This document shows, piece by piece, positions 47,076-57,107 of a stretch of 64,000 bases of DNA (its first letter is position 1; each line of letters opens with the position of its first letter). Under the pieces are notes generated by a model. It was not told where the DNA came from. It saw only the letters and a program-made list of their open reading frames with translations, and ran no database searches. The position numbers and the translations under genes were made by a program. Source of the stretch: Apium graveolens (lineage: Eukaryota > Streptophyta > Magnoliopsida > Apiales > Apiaceae); NCBI RefSeq assembly GCF_009905375.1, contig NW_027417107.1, positions 30,277 through 94,276 of the forward strand. The letters are read 5' to 3'.

Positions 47076-48346
47076 AGTTAAAAAAGGAAGAGGCTTACAG
47101 AAGCCACGGCCTGAGCACCCAGACGTTCAATCTGTAGGTCATCAGAAGATTCGACGATCTCAGCCCTGTCACGAGGCGTGATCACACTCTGAGACCAAAC
47201 GGCGGCAGCCTCGGAACTCCCTACCACCGTGTCCCTCCTCTGAAGGCCCCAAGTGACGGTGAAGGGAGAGTTATCTTCATCAAGGCTAGGAGGCCTCTGG
47301 GATAAAAAAGTAGGGACGGCCTCCTGAACCGTGACTGAAGGGCCGTCACCAATCCTAACCCGCTTGTCGCGGTGGCTCTCAACAGCAGAGCCCTTGGCGG
47401 CACGGGCCTCCCGCTTCTTGAAGATCGTGTCCAAAGCGGCCCTAGCTGCAGGCAAATACGAGCACATAAGAAAAAGGACAAATAGAGAATGGAGGAAATG
47501 GAACAAAAAGGGGAAAGAAATACCCTCGGGACCAAGGTCACTTAGACCTACACCTTGCAAATTACCCTCTGAAAGGATGAGAGCGCAATGGTGCAAGTTA
47601 TCAGCAGTAATGGCCTTGATGGCCGCATCCTCATCTATCCCCAATTTTAGGTCTCTTAAAGACCCGTCTATACTTTTTGAGAAGTTGGGCCTGAAAAAAT
47701 GGTCCCAACCCTCCTCGGAATCCAGAAATATATAAAACCACTCACTTTTCCATGTTGGATACGAGTCGGGATTGGTGCCAGAAATAAAGCAGGAACGAGC
47801 CAAGGATCTATGAACTATTTTGACCCATCCTTGGTCCTCAGAAGCATTTACAAATTTAAATAAATAACGAAAGACACAAACATTTGGCTCAAAACCGTGT
47901 TTACGAGATTGGGCCATATAACAGTGAATAAAACGCCAAGAGTTGGGTGTGAGTTGGGTCGGACAGACTCGGGCCTCAGCCAAAAGGCGAAAAACAAAAG
48001 GATGAGGAGGTAGGCGAAAACCAGCATAGAAGGTTTCCTTATAGACCCGAATGGCCCCAGGTTTTGGGTAGCAGGCCCTATCATTTGGGCCTGGAGCCTC
48101 GGCCCTATAAGGGTGGAAAATACCAAAAAGGCGGGCTATGGTACCTACTTGATCTGGACCAAATCTAGAAGGATAATTATATGCATCTAAGTGTAACATG
48201 TTAGGAAAGGCTTGCCCAAATTCGGTTAAAAGATCCCTAAGAGAAATAACTGAGGAATGTACAAGAGATTTTTTACCTCGGCTGGCCCTAGAGGGACGGG
48301 CAACAGCTTGGGGGACATGGGAGTGAGATGAATCGGAATCCGCCAT
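46489..48346 (-). CDS. Antisense gene of Tat element E, apparent three exons (565 aa if spliced)
   Basis: Minus-strand frames join through two GT-AG introns with matching phases. Exon 1 is 48346-47524 (ATG in CCATGGCGG), intron 1 47523-47446 (78 bases, GTATTT...CTGCAG), exon 2 47445-47099, intron 2 47098-47017 (82 bases, GTAAGCC...CATGCAG, with a long T tract), exon 3 47016-46489. The N-terminal half (LLTEFGQAFPNMLHLDAYNY, YKETFYAGFRLPPHPFVF) resembles the plant 'putative gypsy type transposon' family. Exon 3 is a charged coiled-coil (FREVEKELADEKEKVRKLEL) and ends in an acidic DDDFFKDL. Intron 1 has no stop and would encode a hydrophobic run if retained. Extra and antisense ORFs are known in Tat elements; their function is not. 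Splicing here is predicted, not shown. Confidence 0.72.
47043..47074. repeat. Poly(A) run (poly(T) in the antisense intron)
   Basis: About 32 A residues on the plus strand. On the minus strand it is a T tract inside predicted intron 2 and could act as an extended polypyrimidine tract. Confidence 0.9.
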
Positions 48347-48553
48347 GGATGAAGACAAAAACCCAGGAAGCTCTTGAAAGTAAGTAAAGAAGATGAAGAT
48401 TCAAACGGAATCTTCAAAATAAGCCCAGAAAAGCGGCGGAGTAGAAAGCCGGAAATCGCCTGGAGGTGGCGATTCTTGAGAGACTAATTGCAGAGTTGAA
48501 ATTTAGAAATTTTTGTGAAAGTGAAGTGTGAGAAATGAACTCACACTCCACCT

Positions 48554-48568
48554 CTTATATAGAGGAGC
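48554..48568 (-). promoter_or_regulatory. TATA box candidate for the antisense gene of E
   Basis: The minus strand reads CCTCTATATAAGAGG, a near-palindrome centred on TATATA about 210 bases upstream of the antisense ATG at 48346. Spacing fits a start site near 48530 and a 5' leader of about 180 bases. Confidence 0.6.
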
Positions 48569-48683
48569 TCAAAGATGCACAAACGGGCCTGGGCCTAAGA
48601 AAAAGGCGGGAAGCCCATAAGATTTGAATTTTGAAAAGATTTAAAATCAAAGTTCAATGAATGAATCAAGGCTCGAACAGCCT

Positions 48684-49232
48684 CAACAACGCTCAGGATA
48701 CATCGTCCCTAGCCGTTGTTAGAAGTGTGGCTCCTAGGCGTGGATCAACAACGCCCAGGAAGCATCTGTATTCAACAACGCTCAGGATATATCGTCCCTA
48801 GCCGTTGTTAGAAGTGTGGCTCCTAGGCGTGGTACAACAACGCCCAGGAAGCATCTGTATTCAACAACGCCCAGGACGCAAGTTTCCTAGACGTTGTTAG
48901 AAAACTGTCTCCTAGGCGTGGGTGCACAACGTCTAGGATCTATGAAAGCATCTGTATTCAACAACGCCCAGGACGCAAGTTTCCTAGACGTTGTTAGAAA
49001 ACTGTCTCCTAGGCGTGGGTGCACAACGTCTAGGATCTATAAAAGCATCTGTCTTCAACAACGCCCAGGAAGCAAGTTTCCTAGACGTTGTTAGGAAACC
49101 GTCTCCTAGGCGTGGATCAACAACGCCCAGGAAGCATCAGCCTCCAACAACGCCCAGGACGCAAGTTTTCCTAGGCGTTGTTAGGAAACTGTCTCCTAGG
49201 CGTGGATCAACAACGCCTAGGATGTATTGAGC
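48684..49232. repeat. Six-unit minisatellite with internal inverted repeats in the 3' region of E
   Basis: Units begin at 48684, 48773, 48862, 48959, 49056 and 49145 (89 or 97 bases each). Each starts CAACAACGCYCAGGA and contains CCTAGNCGTTGTTAG plus CTCCTAGGCGTG, so arms can pair within and between units. It lies between the antisense promoter and the 3' LTR, the hypervariable 3' region of Tat elements where tandem repeats are common. Confidence 0.88.
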
Positions 49233-49268
49233 AACAAAAATTCTGTTTTTCTGATTATTTAAAAAAAA

Positions 49269-49300
49269 AAATAATAATAATAATAATAATAATAATAAGA
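49269..49300. repeat. (AAT)n microsatellite in E
   Basis: About nine AAT/ATA repeats follow a short poly(A). Confidence 0.9.
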
Positions 49301-49337
49301 AAATTCCTTAAATATTTTCTGAAAAATGTTAATATTT

Positions 49338-49560
49338 CCAGAAAATTAGGGAAAAATCCCAGGAAATTAGGGAAAATCCCAGGAAATTAGGGAAAATCCC
49401 AGAAATTAGGGAAAATCCCAGAAAATTAGGGAAAAATCCCAGAAAATTAGGGAAAATCCCAGGAAATTAGGGAAAAATCCCAGAAATTAGGGAAAATCCC
49501 AGAAAATTAGGGAAAATCCCAGAAATTAGGGAAAATCCCAGAAAATTAGGGAAAAAATTC
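49338..49560. repeat. Short tandem array in E (about 11 units of 18-22 bp)
   Basis: Units of the form AAATTAGGGAAAATCCCAG; each contains the inverted pair GGGA...TCCC. Variation lies mainly in A-run length (aaaa/aaaaa) and GG/G after CCCA. Confidence 0.88.
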
Positions 49561-49697
49561 CTGGAAATTAAGATAATTCCTGAATAAAAGGGAAAATTCA
49601 TTGTAAATGTGTAGGTCGCTCCACACTTTACGGAAAAATGAAGCCCTGTAAGGGAACGAATAGACTTAACTTCTGCGAAACCTAATCGATGTTTCCC

Positions 49698-49714
49698 AAA
49701 AGTTGGGGGGCAAA
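49698..49714 (+). promoter_or_regulatory. Polypurine tract of element E
   Basis: AAAAGTTGGGGGGCAAA immediately precedes the 3' LTR start TGATAGGG. Confidence 0.9.
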
Positions 49715-50272
49715 TGATAGGGATAAATAAATTAGGATTGTATTATTAAATACTGCATTAATTGTACAAATTGTGGGCTGTTAGACCCAATAAAAAGATA
49801 TATGATACTCAGACCAGAAAGGTTAAGCCTGATGGACCAGATCAGGCCTGATGGAATAAAAAAGGCCCAAAAGCCCTGATTATTAATTAATTTCGTAATT
49901 AATTAATAAGGGAGAAATCAGATGTTGAAAAGAGTCCCGATGAGGATATAAATCCTTAGAAATTAGCCTCAAGGGGACCTAAAAGGATAAGGAATCAGCT
50001 TCCTACTTCCTAGGACTCCTAAGTCTATCCTAATTCAGAGGCTTATCCACCAAGTCTCCTATACCAAGTCCAATTCAAGGACTCCCACATCTATATAAGG
50101 GGCCTCACCCCACAAATCAGAACTACGTTTTTTGGCTTGATTCTCTAATATATAGAGATACGTAGGCATCTCGTAAAGGCAGATTTGAGCCACGAAACAC
50201 GAGAGCAGCCATTAAAGGCCTTGAGCTCCCGAATCTTAGTAATAAATACAGCAAATAATAACCTTAGTTTTT
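49715..50272 (+). repeat. 3' LTR of Tat element E, last bases missing
   Basis: Identical by eye to 39794-40351 and ends in TTAGTTTTT, then joins Athila D sequence CAGAATGTG. The last 11 bases present in the 5' LTR, and the TSD, are absent. Confidence 0.92.
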
Positions 50273-52089
50273 CAGAATGTGCTTGATCTCTCTGTTAGAC
50301 ACTTCCGCTTGACCATTTGTTTGTGGATGATAGGCAGTAGCAACTCGATGATTCACATTATAATGCTGCATCATAGAAGTGAACTTACGGTTGCAGAAAT
50401 GTGACCCTTCATCACTTATGATTACCCGAGGCGTTCCAAACCTTGTGAAAATCTGCTTATGAAGAAAATTCAACACTGCCTTTGCATCATTTGTCGGTAG
50501 TGCTTTGACTTCTACCCATTTTGAGACATAATCGACTGCCAGCAAGATGTACTGATTATTGCCGGACGAGACAAAAGGCCCCATAAAATCGATTCCCCAA
50601 ACATCAAAGACCTCGACTTCAAGCATCACATTTAACGGCATCTCATCCTTTCTCGTCAAATTTCCCACTCTTTGGCAACGATCACACCTTAAAATAAACT
50701 GATGAGCATCCTTAAACAAAGTAGGCCAGAAAAAACCTGCTTGCAGAATATGAGCTGCCGTCTTCTCACCACCATAGTGTCCACCATAAACTGTGGAGTG
50801 GCAGTCTCGTAATATCCACTCCGTCTCACAGAACGGGATACATCTCCTGATGATCTGGTCAGCTCCCTGTCTAAACAAATATGGTTCATCCCATATATAC
50901 CACTTCACCTCATGCAGAAACTTCTTCTTTTGAGCTAAGGTCAAATTATGAGGCATTATATTGCTGACAAGATAGTTTACAATATCTGCAAACCATGGCT
51001 CTTCCTCCTGAACTGCGAACAACTGCTCATCCGGAAAAGATTCGTTGATCAATGTCTTATCCTGTGAAGTAGACTCGGGATTCTCCAATCTAGAGAGATG
51101 GTCAGCTACTTGATTCTCAGTACCTTTTCGATCCTTGATCTCTAACTCAAATTCCTGAAGTAAGAGCACTCAACGAATGAGTCTCGGCTTCGAATCCTTC
51201 TTGGAAACCAAATAGCGAATGGCCGCATGATCAGTGAATACTGTCACTTTTGTCCCCAACAGATAGGATCGAAATTTCTCGAAACCAAAGACTATAGCCA
51301 AGAGCTCCTTCTCAGTAGTGGTGTAGTTCAATTGGGCCCCATTTAAGGTCTTACTAACATAGTAGACCACATGAAAGAGATTATTCTTGCGCTGCCCAAG
51401 AACTGCACCTACCGCATAATCACTTGCATCACACATCATCTCAAAAGGCTTTGTCCAATCTGGTGTTGTAATAACTGGTGCAGTGATTAAACTCTTCTTG
51501 AGAGTTTCGAATGCCGTCAAACATTCATCATCAAATCTGAAAGGCACATCTTTCTCAAGCAAGTTGCACAACGGCTTAGATATCTTTGAAAAGTCCTTGA
51601 TGAACCGCCGATAAAAACCCGCATGACCAAGAAAACTACGGATTCCTTTCACAGAAATAGGTGGTGGAAGATTTTCAATGACTCCCTCCTTGGCTTTATC
51701 CACCTCAAGACCCTTGCTAGAGACCTTATGCCCAAGAATAATGCCTTCACGCACCATAAAATGACATTTCTCCCAATTGAGCACCAAATTAGTTTCCACA
51801 CACCTTTTGAGCACGACACGAAGATTATTCAGACATTCATCATACGAATGTCCAAAGACGAAGAAGTCGTCCATGAACACCTCAACATTATTCCCAATCA
51901 TGTCAGAGAATATAGCCATCATACATCTCTGAAAAGTGGTCGGTGCACCACATAACCCAAACGAAACTCTGCGAAAAGTAAACGTGCCAAATGGACAAGT
52001 GAAGGTAGTCTTTTATTGATCCTCTAGTGCAATACAAATCTGATTATACCCTGAGTAGCCATCCAGAAGACAATAATACTCATGACCAG
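50273..52089 (-). pseudogene. pol: Athila D pol: RT, RNase H and integrase N-terminal part
   Basis: The frame 51922-51170 carries RT with an intact catalytic box ([10 protein letters not shown]), thumb, and RNase H ([31 protein letters not shown]). A TGA at 51172-51170 replaces the tryptophan of LIRW. The same frame then runs to the E boundary with integrase zinc motifs ([17 protein letters not shown]), core residues WGIDFMGPF and ISDEGSHFCN, and NGQAEVSNREIKHIL. A TAA at 52015-52013 breaks RT further upstream, where the glutamate codon of EDQEKTTF should be. RT is cut at 52089 by Copia B. Confidence 0.9.
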
Positions 52090-53443
52090 TGTTAGGTCCC
52101 AATTTGTTTGTAGAAGGGGGGGTTGAATGCAAACAATACCGTTTAGTCGAATAAAATGCGGAATAAAATTGTGAAACAAAATTCAAGTTAAATAAAACTT
52201 TTATTAAACTTGAAAGGTGTTACAACTACGGTATCGGTTACAAGGGATTAATCTCAAATCAATTATTACAAATCTAGAATAAATTCGACATGAACTTTTT
52301 CTATTTTTGTAATTAAAAGATCAAATGCTAAATGCGATTTGAGATTAAGTTCTAGGGATTTTAATCCGCTAGATTGATACACAAGAACAAGATAAGTATT
52401 TCTAGTTGATTGGATTTAACTTTACAATCTAGAAATTGATCTTGAAGTTGCAGATGAGATGAAATATTTTTCTGCTCCTTTTTCTTTTGTTCTTGAGTTT
52501 GTGTTCAGTTTTTATTTGATAGTGAGATAATAGACTTCTGCTCCTTTTTATCAAACAGCCGAATGTAAACATGTACTGGCATGACAATCTCTTTGGCCAG
52601 CAAGACTTTCGGTATGACAAAATTTACAACTAGCAAGACAATTAAAATGAGCTAGCAAGACTTTCGGTATGACTATTGATTGTCATACCGATTGTCATAT
52701 TAGTTCAAATAAATTGTCTTGCTGAATTAATAACAGATTTTAATCTAAACAGAAATTCTAATAAGACAATTAAATGTTTTGGCATGACTTTCGGGGTGAC
52801 TATCAATTGTCATACCGATTGTCATACTAGTTCAAATGAATTGTCTTGCTGAATTTAAGCAGATTTTAAACCAATTAAAATCTTGTAAATCCTTAATATT
52901 AATTCTAAATTAATTAATCAATTTAATTCAATTAATCAATAAATTAATCTTTGCAGATATAATTTATTTTCTTAATTAAATTATATGACTTAATTAATTA
53001 ATAGAGAATTAATACTAACCCTGAGCAGCATCCATTCTTCTGACAATCTTCTGAAAGTCACTGAGACTTATGAATCAATTCCGCCACTTCAATGCTGACA
53101 CTCGATGTACTGTCTGGTTCATGAGTGACTAACTTCCGTGACGTTTCTTCATGTCTTGACTTTGATATTCTGATTGAATCCTTGTAATAAATGATACCCT
53201 GACGAGATCTCTGTCACTTGATTAAATCCACGATCTTGATTTATATCACTGAGGCATGATCAAATACTTGAACTTCTTCCAGTGAATCTTCAAGTTTGCA
53301 GATGAACAATGTTTCTTTATTCTTTGACAGATGTTACTTTGTGAGATCTCTCTGATGATAGATCCACTATTTACTTATTACATTCTTATTTGAGTTGAGT
53401 TAAATACTCGAATAAACGAGTAGGCTATGACATATGCCTTTCA
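52090..53443 (-). repeat. 3' LTR of Copia B (1354 bp)
   Basis: On the plus strand it runs from TGTTAGGTCCCAATTTG to ATATGCCTTTCA. It contains the GGTATGACAATC-type motif cluster at 52577-52860 with a TATA-like TGATAAAAAGG (minus, near 52546-52556) just downstream in the sense of transcription. Confidence 0.93.
52577..52860. repeat. Hairpin motif cluster in Copia B LTR
   Basis: At least six occurrences of TATGACAATC/GATTGTCATA or the variant CAAGACAAT/ATTGTCTTG, in both orientations, so several hairpins can form. The same cluster is in Copia A (about 2018-2300), and a related one lies in the interior at 57586-57905. Confidence 0.75.
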
Positions 53444-53462
53444 ATCTCCCCCTATTTGCTTG
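53444..53462 (-). promoter_or_regulatory. Polypurine tract of Copia B
   Basis: The minus strand reads AGCAAATAGGGGGAGAT just before the LTR start TGAAAGGCATATG. Confidence 0.88.
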
Positions 53463-53705
53463 TTAGACAATAACAACAAATACCTAGAGGATAACTCAAC
53501 TAACAAATAAGAAAAAGATATAAACAGTAATGTAAAGTAAATAGCAGAAAAGTTCTGGATTATATTTAACATTTTCCAGATTCCAAATGAAATTTACAAG
53601 TGAATACAAGATAGATGTTCCTCTAGCCTGAACATATAACTACATTAGACTATCTTGATTCATAAAGCTCTAATCATATTACATTGAGTTTTGAGCTAAT
53701 TGACT

Positions 53706-56700
53706 TCAGTTGTCTTCTCTTCTGACTTCACCTTCTTCTAAATCTTGAAGCAATTCCTTGTCAAAGACACGATCCTTTTCTGAAGTGAAGCTTGCTGGTC
53801 TGACTGGTTGAACTCCAACTGACTTCAGCTTATTCTTGAGTTGATTGTACCTTTTAACATTTTTTTCACAATAAGCTTGAATCAAGTCAGCAGCTTGAGT
53901 CTTCAACATGGATGAATATCCAGCAGTTCTCAAATGATGTTCCATCCAGACCAGATGCTTAGCTGAGTAGTCTTTAAGAGATTGTACATCTAGCTGACAG
54001 ATTTGAAGACAATTAGACTTAAAGAATCTCACCTGATGAGGATTGTTGACCACTTGAGGACTAGCCCTGCTGGCAAACTCTTTAAGCCTTTCTCGAAGAA
54101 CTTCATTCAATTCTGAGCTTCTTTTGACTTTGTTTAAAAGAACCCAAATCTCTGACAAGGAACGATTCTCAAATAGATGAAGTGACACCTTGAATGATCC
54201 TTCACTCTGACAATATACAAAAATGCTCATCTCATTTAGGGATCTATCAAAAGCAGCTGTGATCCTTGAGACTTCAGTCTTGATAGCATTCATGTACATG
54301 TCATTGTTAGGATTTGAGATTTCCAGCTTGTCAAGAAGATGTAAGAACTGCCTATCATTGTTAGTGCTCAGCTGAGGCATATCAAGTACTCTCCTCGCTT
54401 CATCCCATTTTTCACCAATCTTTAGTCTGACATCTCTTCTCCTTTCTTGAGCCTTAATGTCATGAAGACGTTGCTTTTGAAGAGTTTCTGTTCTTTGAAT
54501 GTCCTTTCTCATGTCAATGATCTGAGAGACCTTCTTGAGTTCAGCTTCTTTTCTTTTCATCTCTGACTGCTCCTTCTGAAATTCTTTCTCAAACATAGGA
54601 TCCACTTGAGCTTCTTCTTCCCATTCTCCAAAATCACTTTCCTCTTCAGCTTCAAATAACCCATCTTTATCTTCCTGAACTGGTTCAGTGGGAATGTCAA
54701 AAATATCAAAGTCATCCTGTTCTCCACTGTAGTAGACATCATCAGCCTTTCCTTTGTTTCCAGCAGAGGTATCTTTTTCTTTCCCTTTGGCACTACTCCC
54801 TTTCTTCTCCCCCTTAGTTGAGGGATCCTCTTCTGATCTTCCTTTGGAACCTCCATCACCTCCAGAGCCTGATCCTCCACCAGACGGTCCTTCAAAATAA
54901 GCTCTTTGTTCTTCATTAGGGCAATGAGAATTCTTGATCATGTAATATAGGTGCTTCATCCCTTCATTGAGATGTTCCATGCCCGTCTCTATCTTTAGAA
55001 ATCTTGAGGAGTCCAGTGAATGATTCATCTCAACGAGGTCTTCAAGAGAAGTCATTCTTGTGTGTAGAGAGCAGAAGTTGGATATGTCATCAGTTGATAA
55101 TGTTGGAGTGTCCTGAATAGAATTGAGCTTTGGTATTACAGTGGTCTTTAGATCTGAGATGTCATTCCTTATGATTGCAAGCTGATTGTTGACAGAGGTG
55201 GAAGAAGAAGACCGTTCAACCACTTGTGCTTTGAATGCTTGAGCTTCAGCTTGGCTTTTAGCAAGTTCTTCTTTTAGGGCAGCAATCTGAGCTAACAGGT
55301 TTACAGAATCAGTGTCTGTGTGTGCTCTCACCTGAATTTCACTCGTGTTTGGTTCACTCACCTCACGTGCATGTGTTTCTCTCAATATAATTGCTCGTGA
55401 GGAGTCTTCCTGTTGCTGTTCTTCTGTACCTGCATTAAAAATCACCTTAGCCTCTTCAAGAGAGGTCAGTGGTGGTGCAATGGGAATTCGCGAGTCCCGA
55501 TCCTCAGTCAAACCTATCATTTCATATGAAATAGATGTCTGAATTGCTTCAGAGATAGATTGACCGAGTTGCCCTCCACTTTCTCCAGATAAATCTGCGA
55601 GTGGAGAATCCCTTGAGGGAGCCAGAGGTGTTTGATCTGGGAGGGGAGAAAATGACTCTATTAAGGGTGGCTGAGAGTCAGATTTTCCCTCTGAAGCATG
55701 TGACTGCTCTTCTGCCGTAACTATGGCAGGCACTGTAACCGACTCTATGTGCACTCCTCGCTGTGTGTCCTGAGTATGATCTGGGGAAGTGTATGGTTCC
55801 ATTGTGAGTAATGGAATTGTGCTTGACTCAGTACAAGATGCCATGGCCCTATGGCGAATTTCAATAGATGCATCCTGTTGAGAGAATGCCTCTAGTAACT
55901 GTTCATTGGCCATTTCAAAGTCCATGTCCTATTGAGAGGACAAGGATGGGCTTTCAGATGCCTCAGAATATGTTCTTCTTTTCTTAGGAGGAGGCAGAGC
56001 TGAGGGTTCACTCATATTTAACAATGTACTACTTCCTAGTAATCTTCTGGGTAACATTTTAGACAGTGGGGGAGAGGTTGAGATAGAATGTGACTCTGTG
56101 TTTGGCTCTATGACCTGGGATTGAAGCTGTGGTTCTACAACTTCATGGTCAGCCCTATCAACCACTGGGGGTCTTTCAACAGAAGTAGGAAGGGAGTGAG
56201 AGTGAGGAATTACTACCTGTAATGGAAGAGCATCTGATGTTGGAGGAGCCTGGGTGGCTTGAACCACTGGAGGTTGAGGTTGCTGTTCATGACCGGGAAG
56301 ATTGAAAATAGGTAAAGGAATATAAGTGGCCATGAAAGCAGATACAAGTACTGGAACTTGCATGAATTTGAAGGTTGTGTCTTGGCGAGTGTAAATCTTT
56401 TTGCTAACTGGAGGGGGTTCGGTTACTGCAGAGTTAGTAAAAAGGGCTTTGTGTTCAGGTGTGAGAAGATGATCTGCTATAAGCATGAGAAAACGAGCAT
56501 AGTAACATGATACCCTACGATTTGTAGAATGATCACGTAAAGCAGAAGTTAGATGTCTCAAGAGAATGGGAAAAAGTAGTTTTCCAAAATTGATCCTTTG
56601 ATTGAAAACAACCGCCAGACCAATATACTGCAGAGTGGAAGTGATGTTATGAAAATTGGATTTTGTGCAGTTGGCAAACACTTTGGAAAGTGTATCGAAG

Positions 56701-57107
56701 AAAATATCCCATTCAGACACCAAATTTGATTTAGAAAGTTTGGTTAAATTGATCACCCCCTAATAGTGAATAGTATTGAAAAAATTTGTGATATCATTTT
56801 CAGAGGGTAAATTACAGAAATTGTCTAGTGGAAAATTTAACGCACGATTGACGACTGTTTCATCAACTACATACTGTGTGTTTGCGACGGTGAATGAAAA
56901 AGATTTTGAATCATCGGCCACAGTAGAGGTTGTGCAAATCAGTCTAAGTAGATCGACGTTTAAAATCACATTTGATTTAATAGCAGAGCTAACAATCGAA
57001 TGGTCATTTAAAAATCTAATCCATGGCTTAAATTTTTCAACATCACATTTTTCCGGATTAAAATAACCAACCTGATTATGCGCGACAATTTGGAAATTGA
57101 GAGCCAT
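53706..57107 (-). pseudogene. 3' accessory ORF of Copia B, 1133 codons with two in-frame TAG stops
   Basis: One continuous reading frame from the ATG at 57107 to 53706, interrupted by TAG at 56762-56760 and at 55931-55929. Segment 1 (115 aa, MALNFQIVAHNQVGYF) and the start of segment 2 look folded and helical (YIGLAVVFNQRINFGKLLFP). Segment 2 then has a proline-rich stretch and a likely nuclear localisation signal, PPPKKRRTYSE. Segment 3 (739 aa, its own ATG at 55925) has an acidic N-terminus, a glycine/serine/lysine linker (GPSGGGSGSGGDGG), a coiled-coil (KEQSEMKRKEAELKKVSQI) and an all-helical C-terminus. It sits where SIRE elements carry 'env-like' ORFs; I see no signal peptide or clear membrane span. 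The stops may be decay or may split it into two proteins. Confidence 0.75.

Larger units (their letters stand above)
39794..50272 (+). mobile_element. Tat-lineage Ty3/gypsy element E, young and near-complete
   Basis: Complete plus-strand element: LTR 39794-40362, PBS, intact gag-pol (40396-46131), a 3' region with an antisense gene and tandem repeats, PPT, and LTR 49715-50272. I found no difference between the two LTRs over their shared 558 bases. Tat assignment rests on the PBS style, the CRFHKDVGHDTDEC gag motif, the DNGAS protease and the second RNase H before integrase. The right LTR lacks its last bases (TATCCATAACA) and no TSD remains. It is inserted in the integrase of Athila D in the opposite orientation. 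Confidence 0.94.
35001..52089 (-). mobile_element. Athila-lineage element D, 3' part, split by E and B
   Basis: Second Athila element on the same strand, inserted in Copia F 825 bases from C. The 3' LTR, PPT, env-like ORF, integrase, RNase H and part of RT are visible. Tat element E splits the integrase at 39793/50273 and Copia B splits RT at 52089. Gag, protease, PBS and 5' LTR lie beyond the window. The left flank ACAGT (34996-35000) should be one TSD copy. It is better preserved than C but has stops and frameshifts. Confidence 0.9.

Noticed and set aside
47446..47523. Transmembrane segment in the antisense protein of E
   Set aside because: The hydrophobic run lies exactly between a GT donor and a CTGCAG acceptor, so it is better read as a T-rich intron that happens to lack a stop; retention cannot be excluded without transcripts.
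46489..48346. Captured host gene in element E
   Set aside because: The sequence looks like a plant transposon-associated family rather than a known cellular enzyme, and extra ORFs are typical of the Tat lineage; a host origin has no support from the sequence.
48684..49232. CRISPR-like array of repeats and spacers
   Set aside because: Units are 89-97 bp, contiguous and similar along their whole length, with no unique spacers, in plant retrotransposon DNA; this is a minisatellite.
53706..57107. Viral envelope glycoprotein in Copia B
   Set aside because: No signal peptide, cleavage site or convincing membrane span is visible; the charged, coiled-coil composition and nuclear-localisation-like motif argue against a surface glycoprotein.
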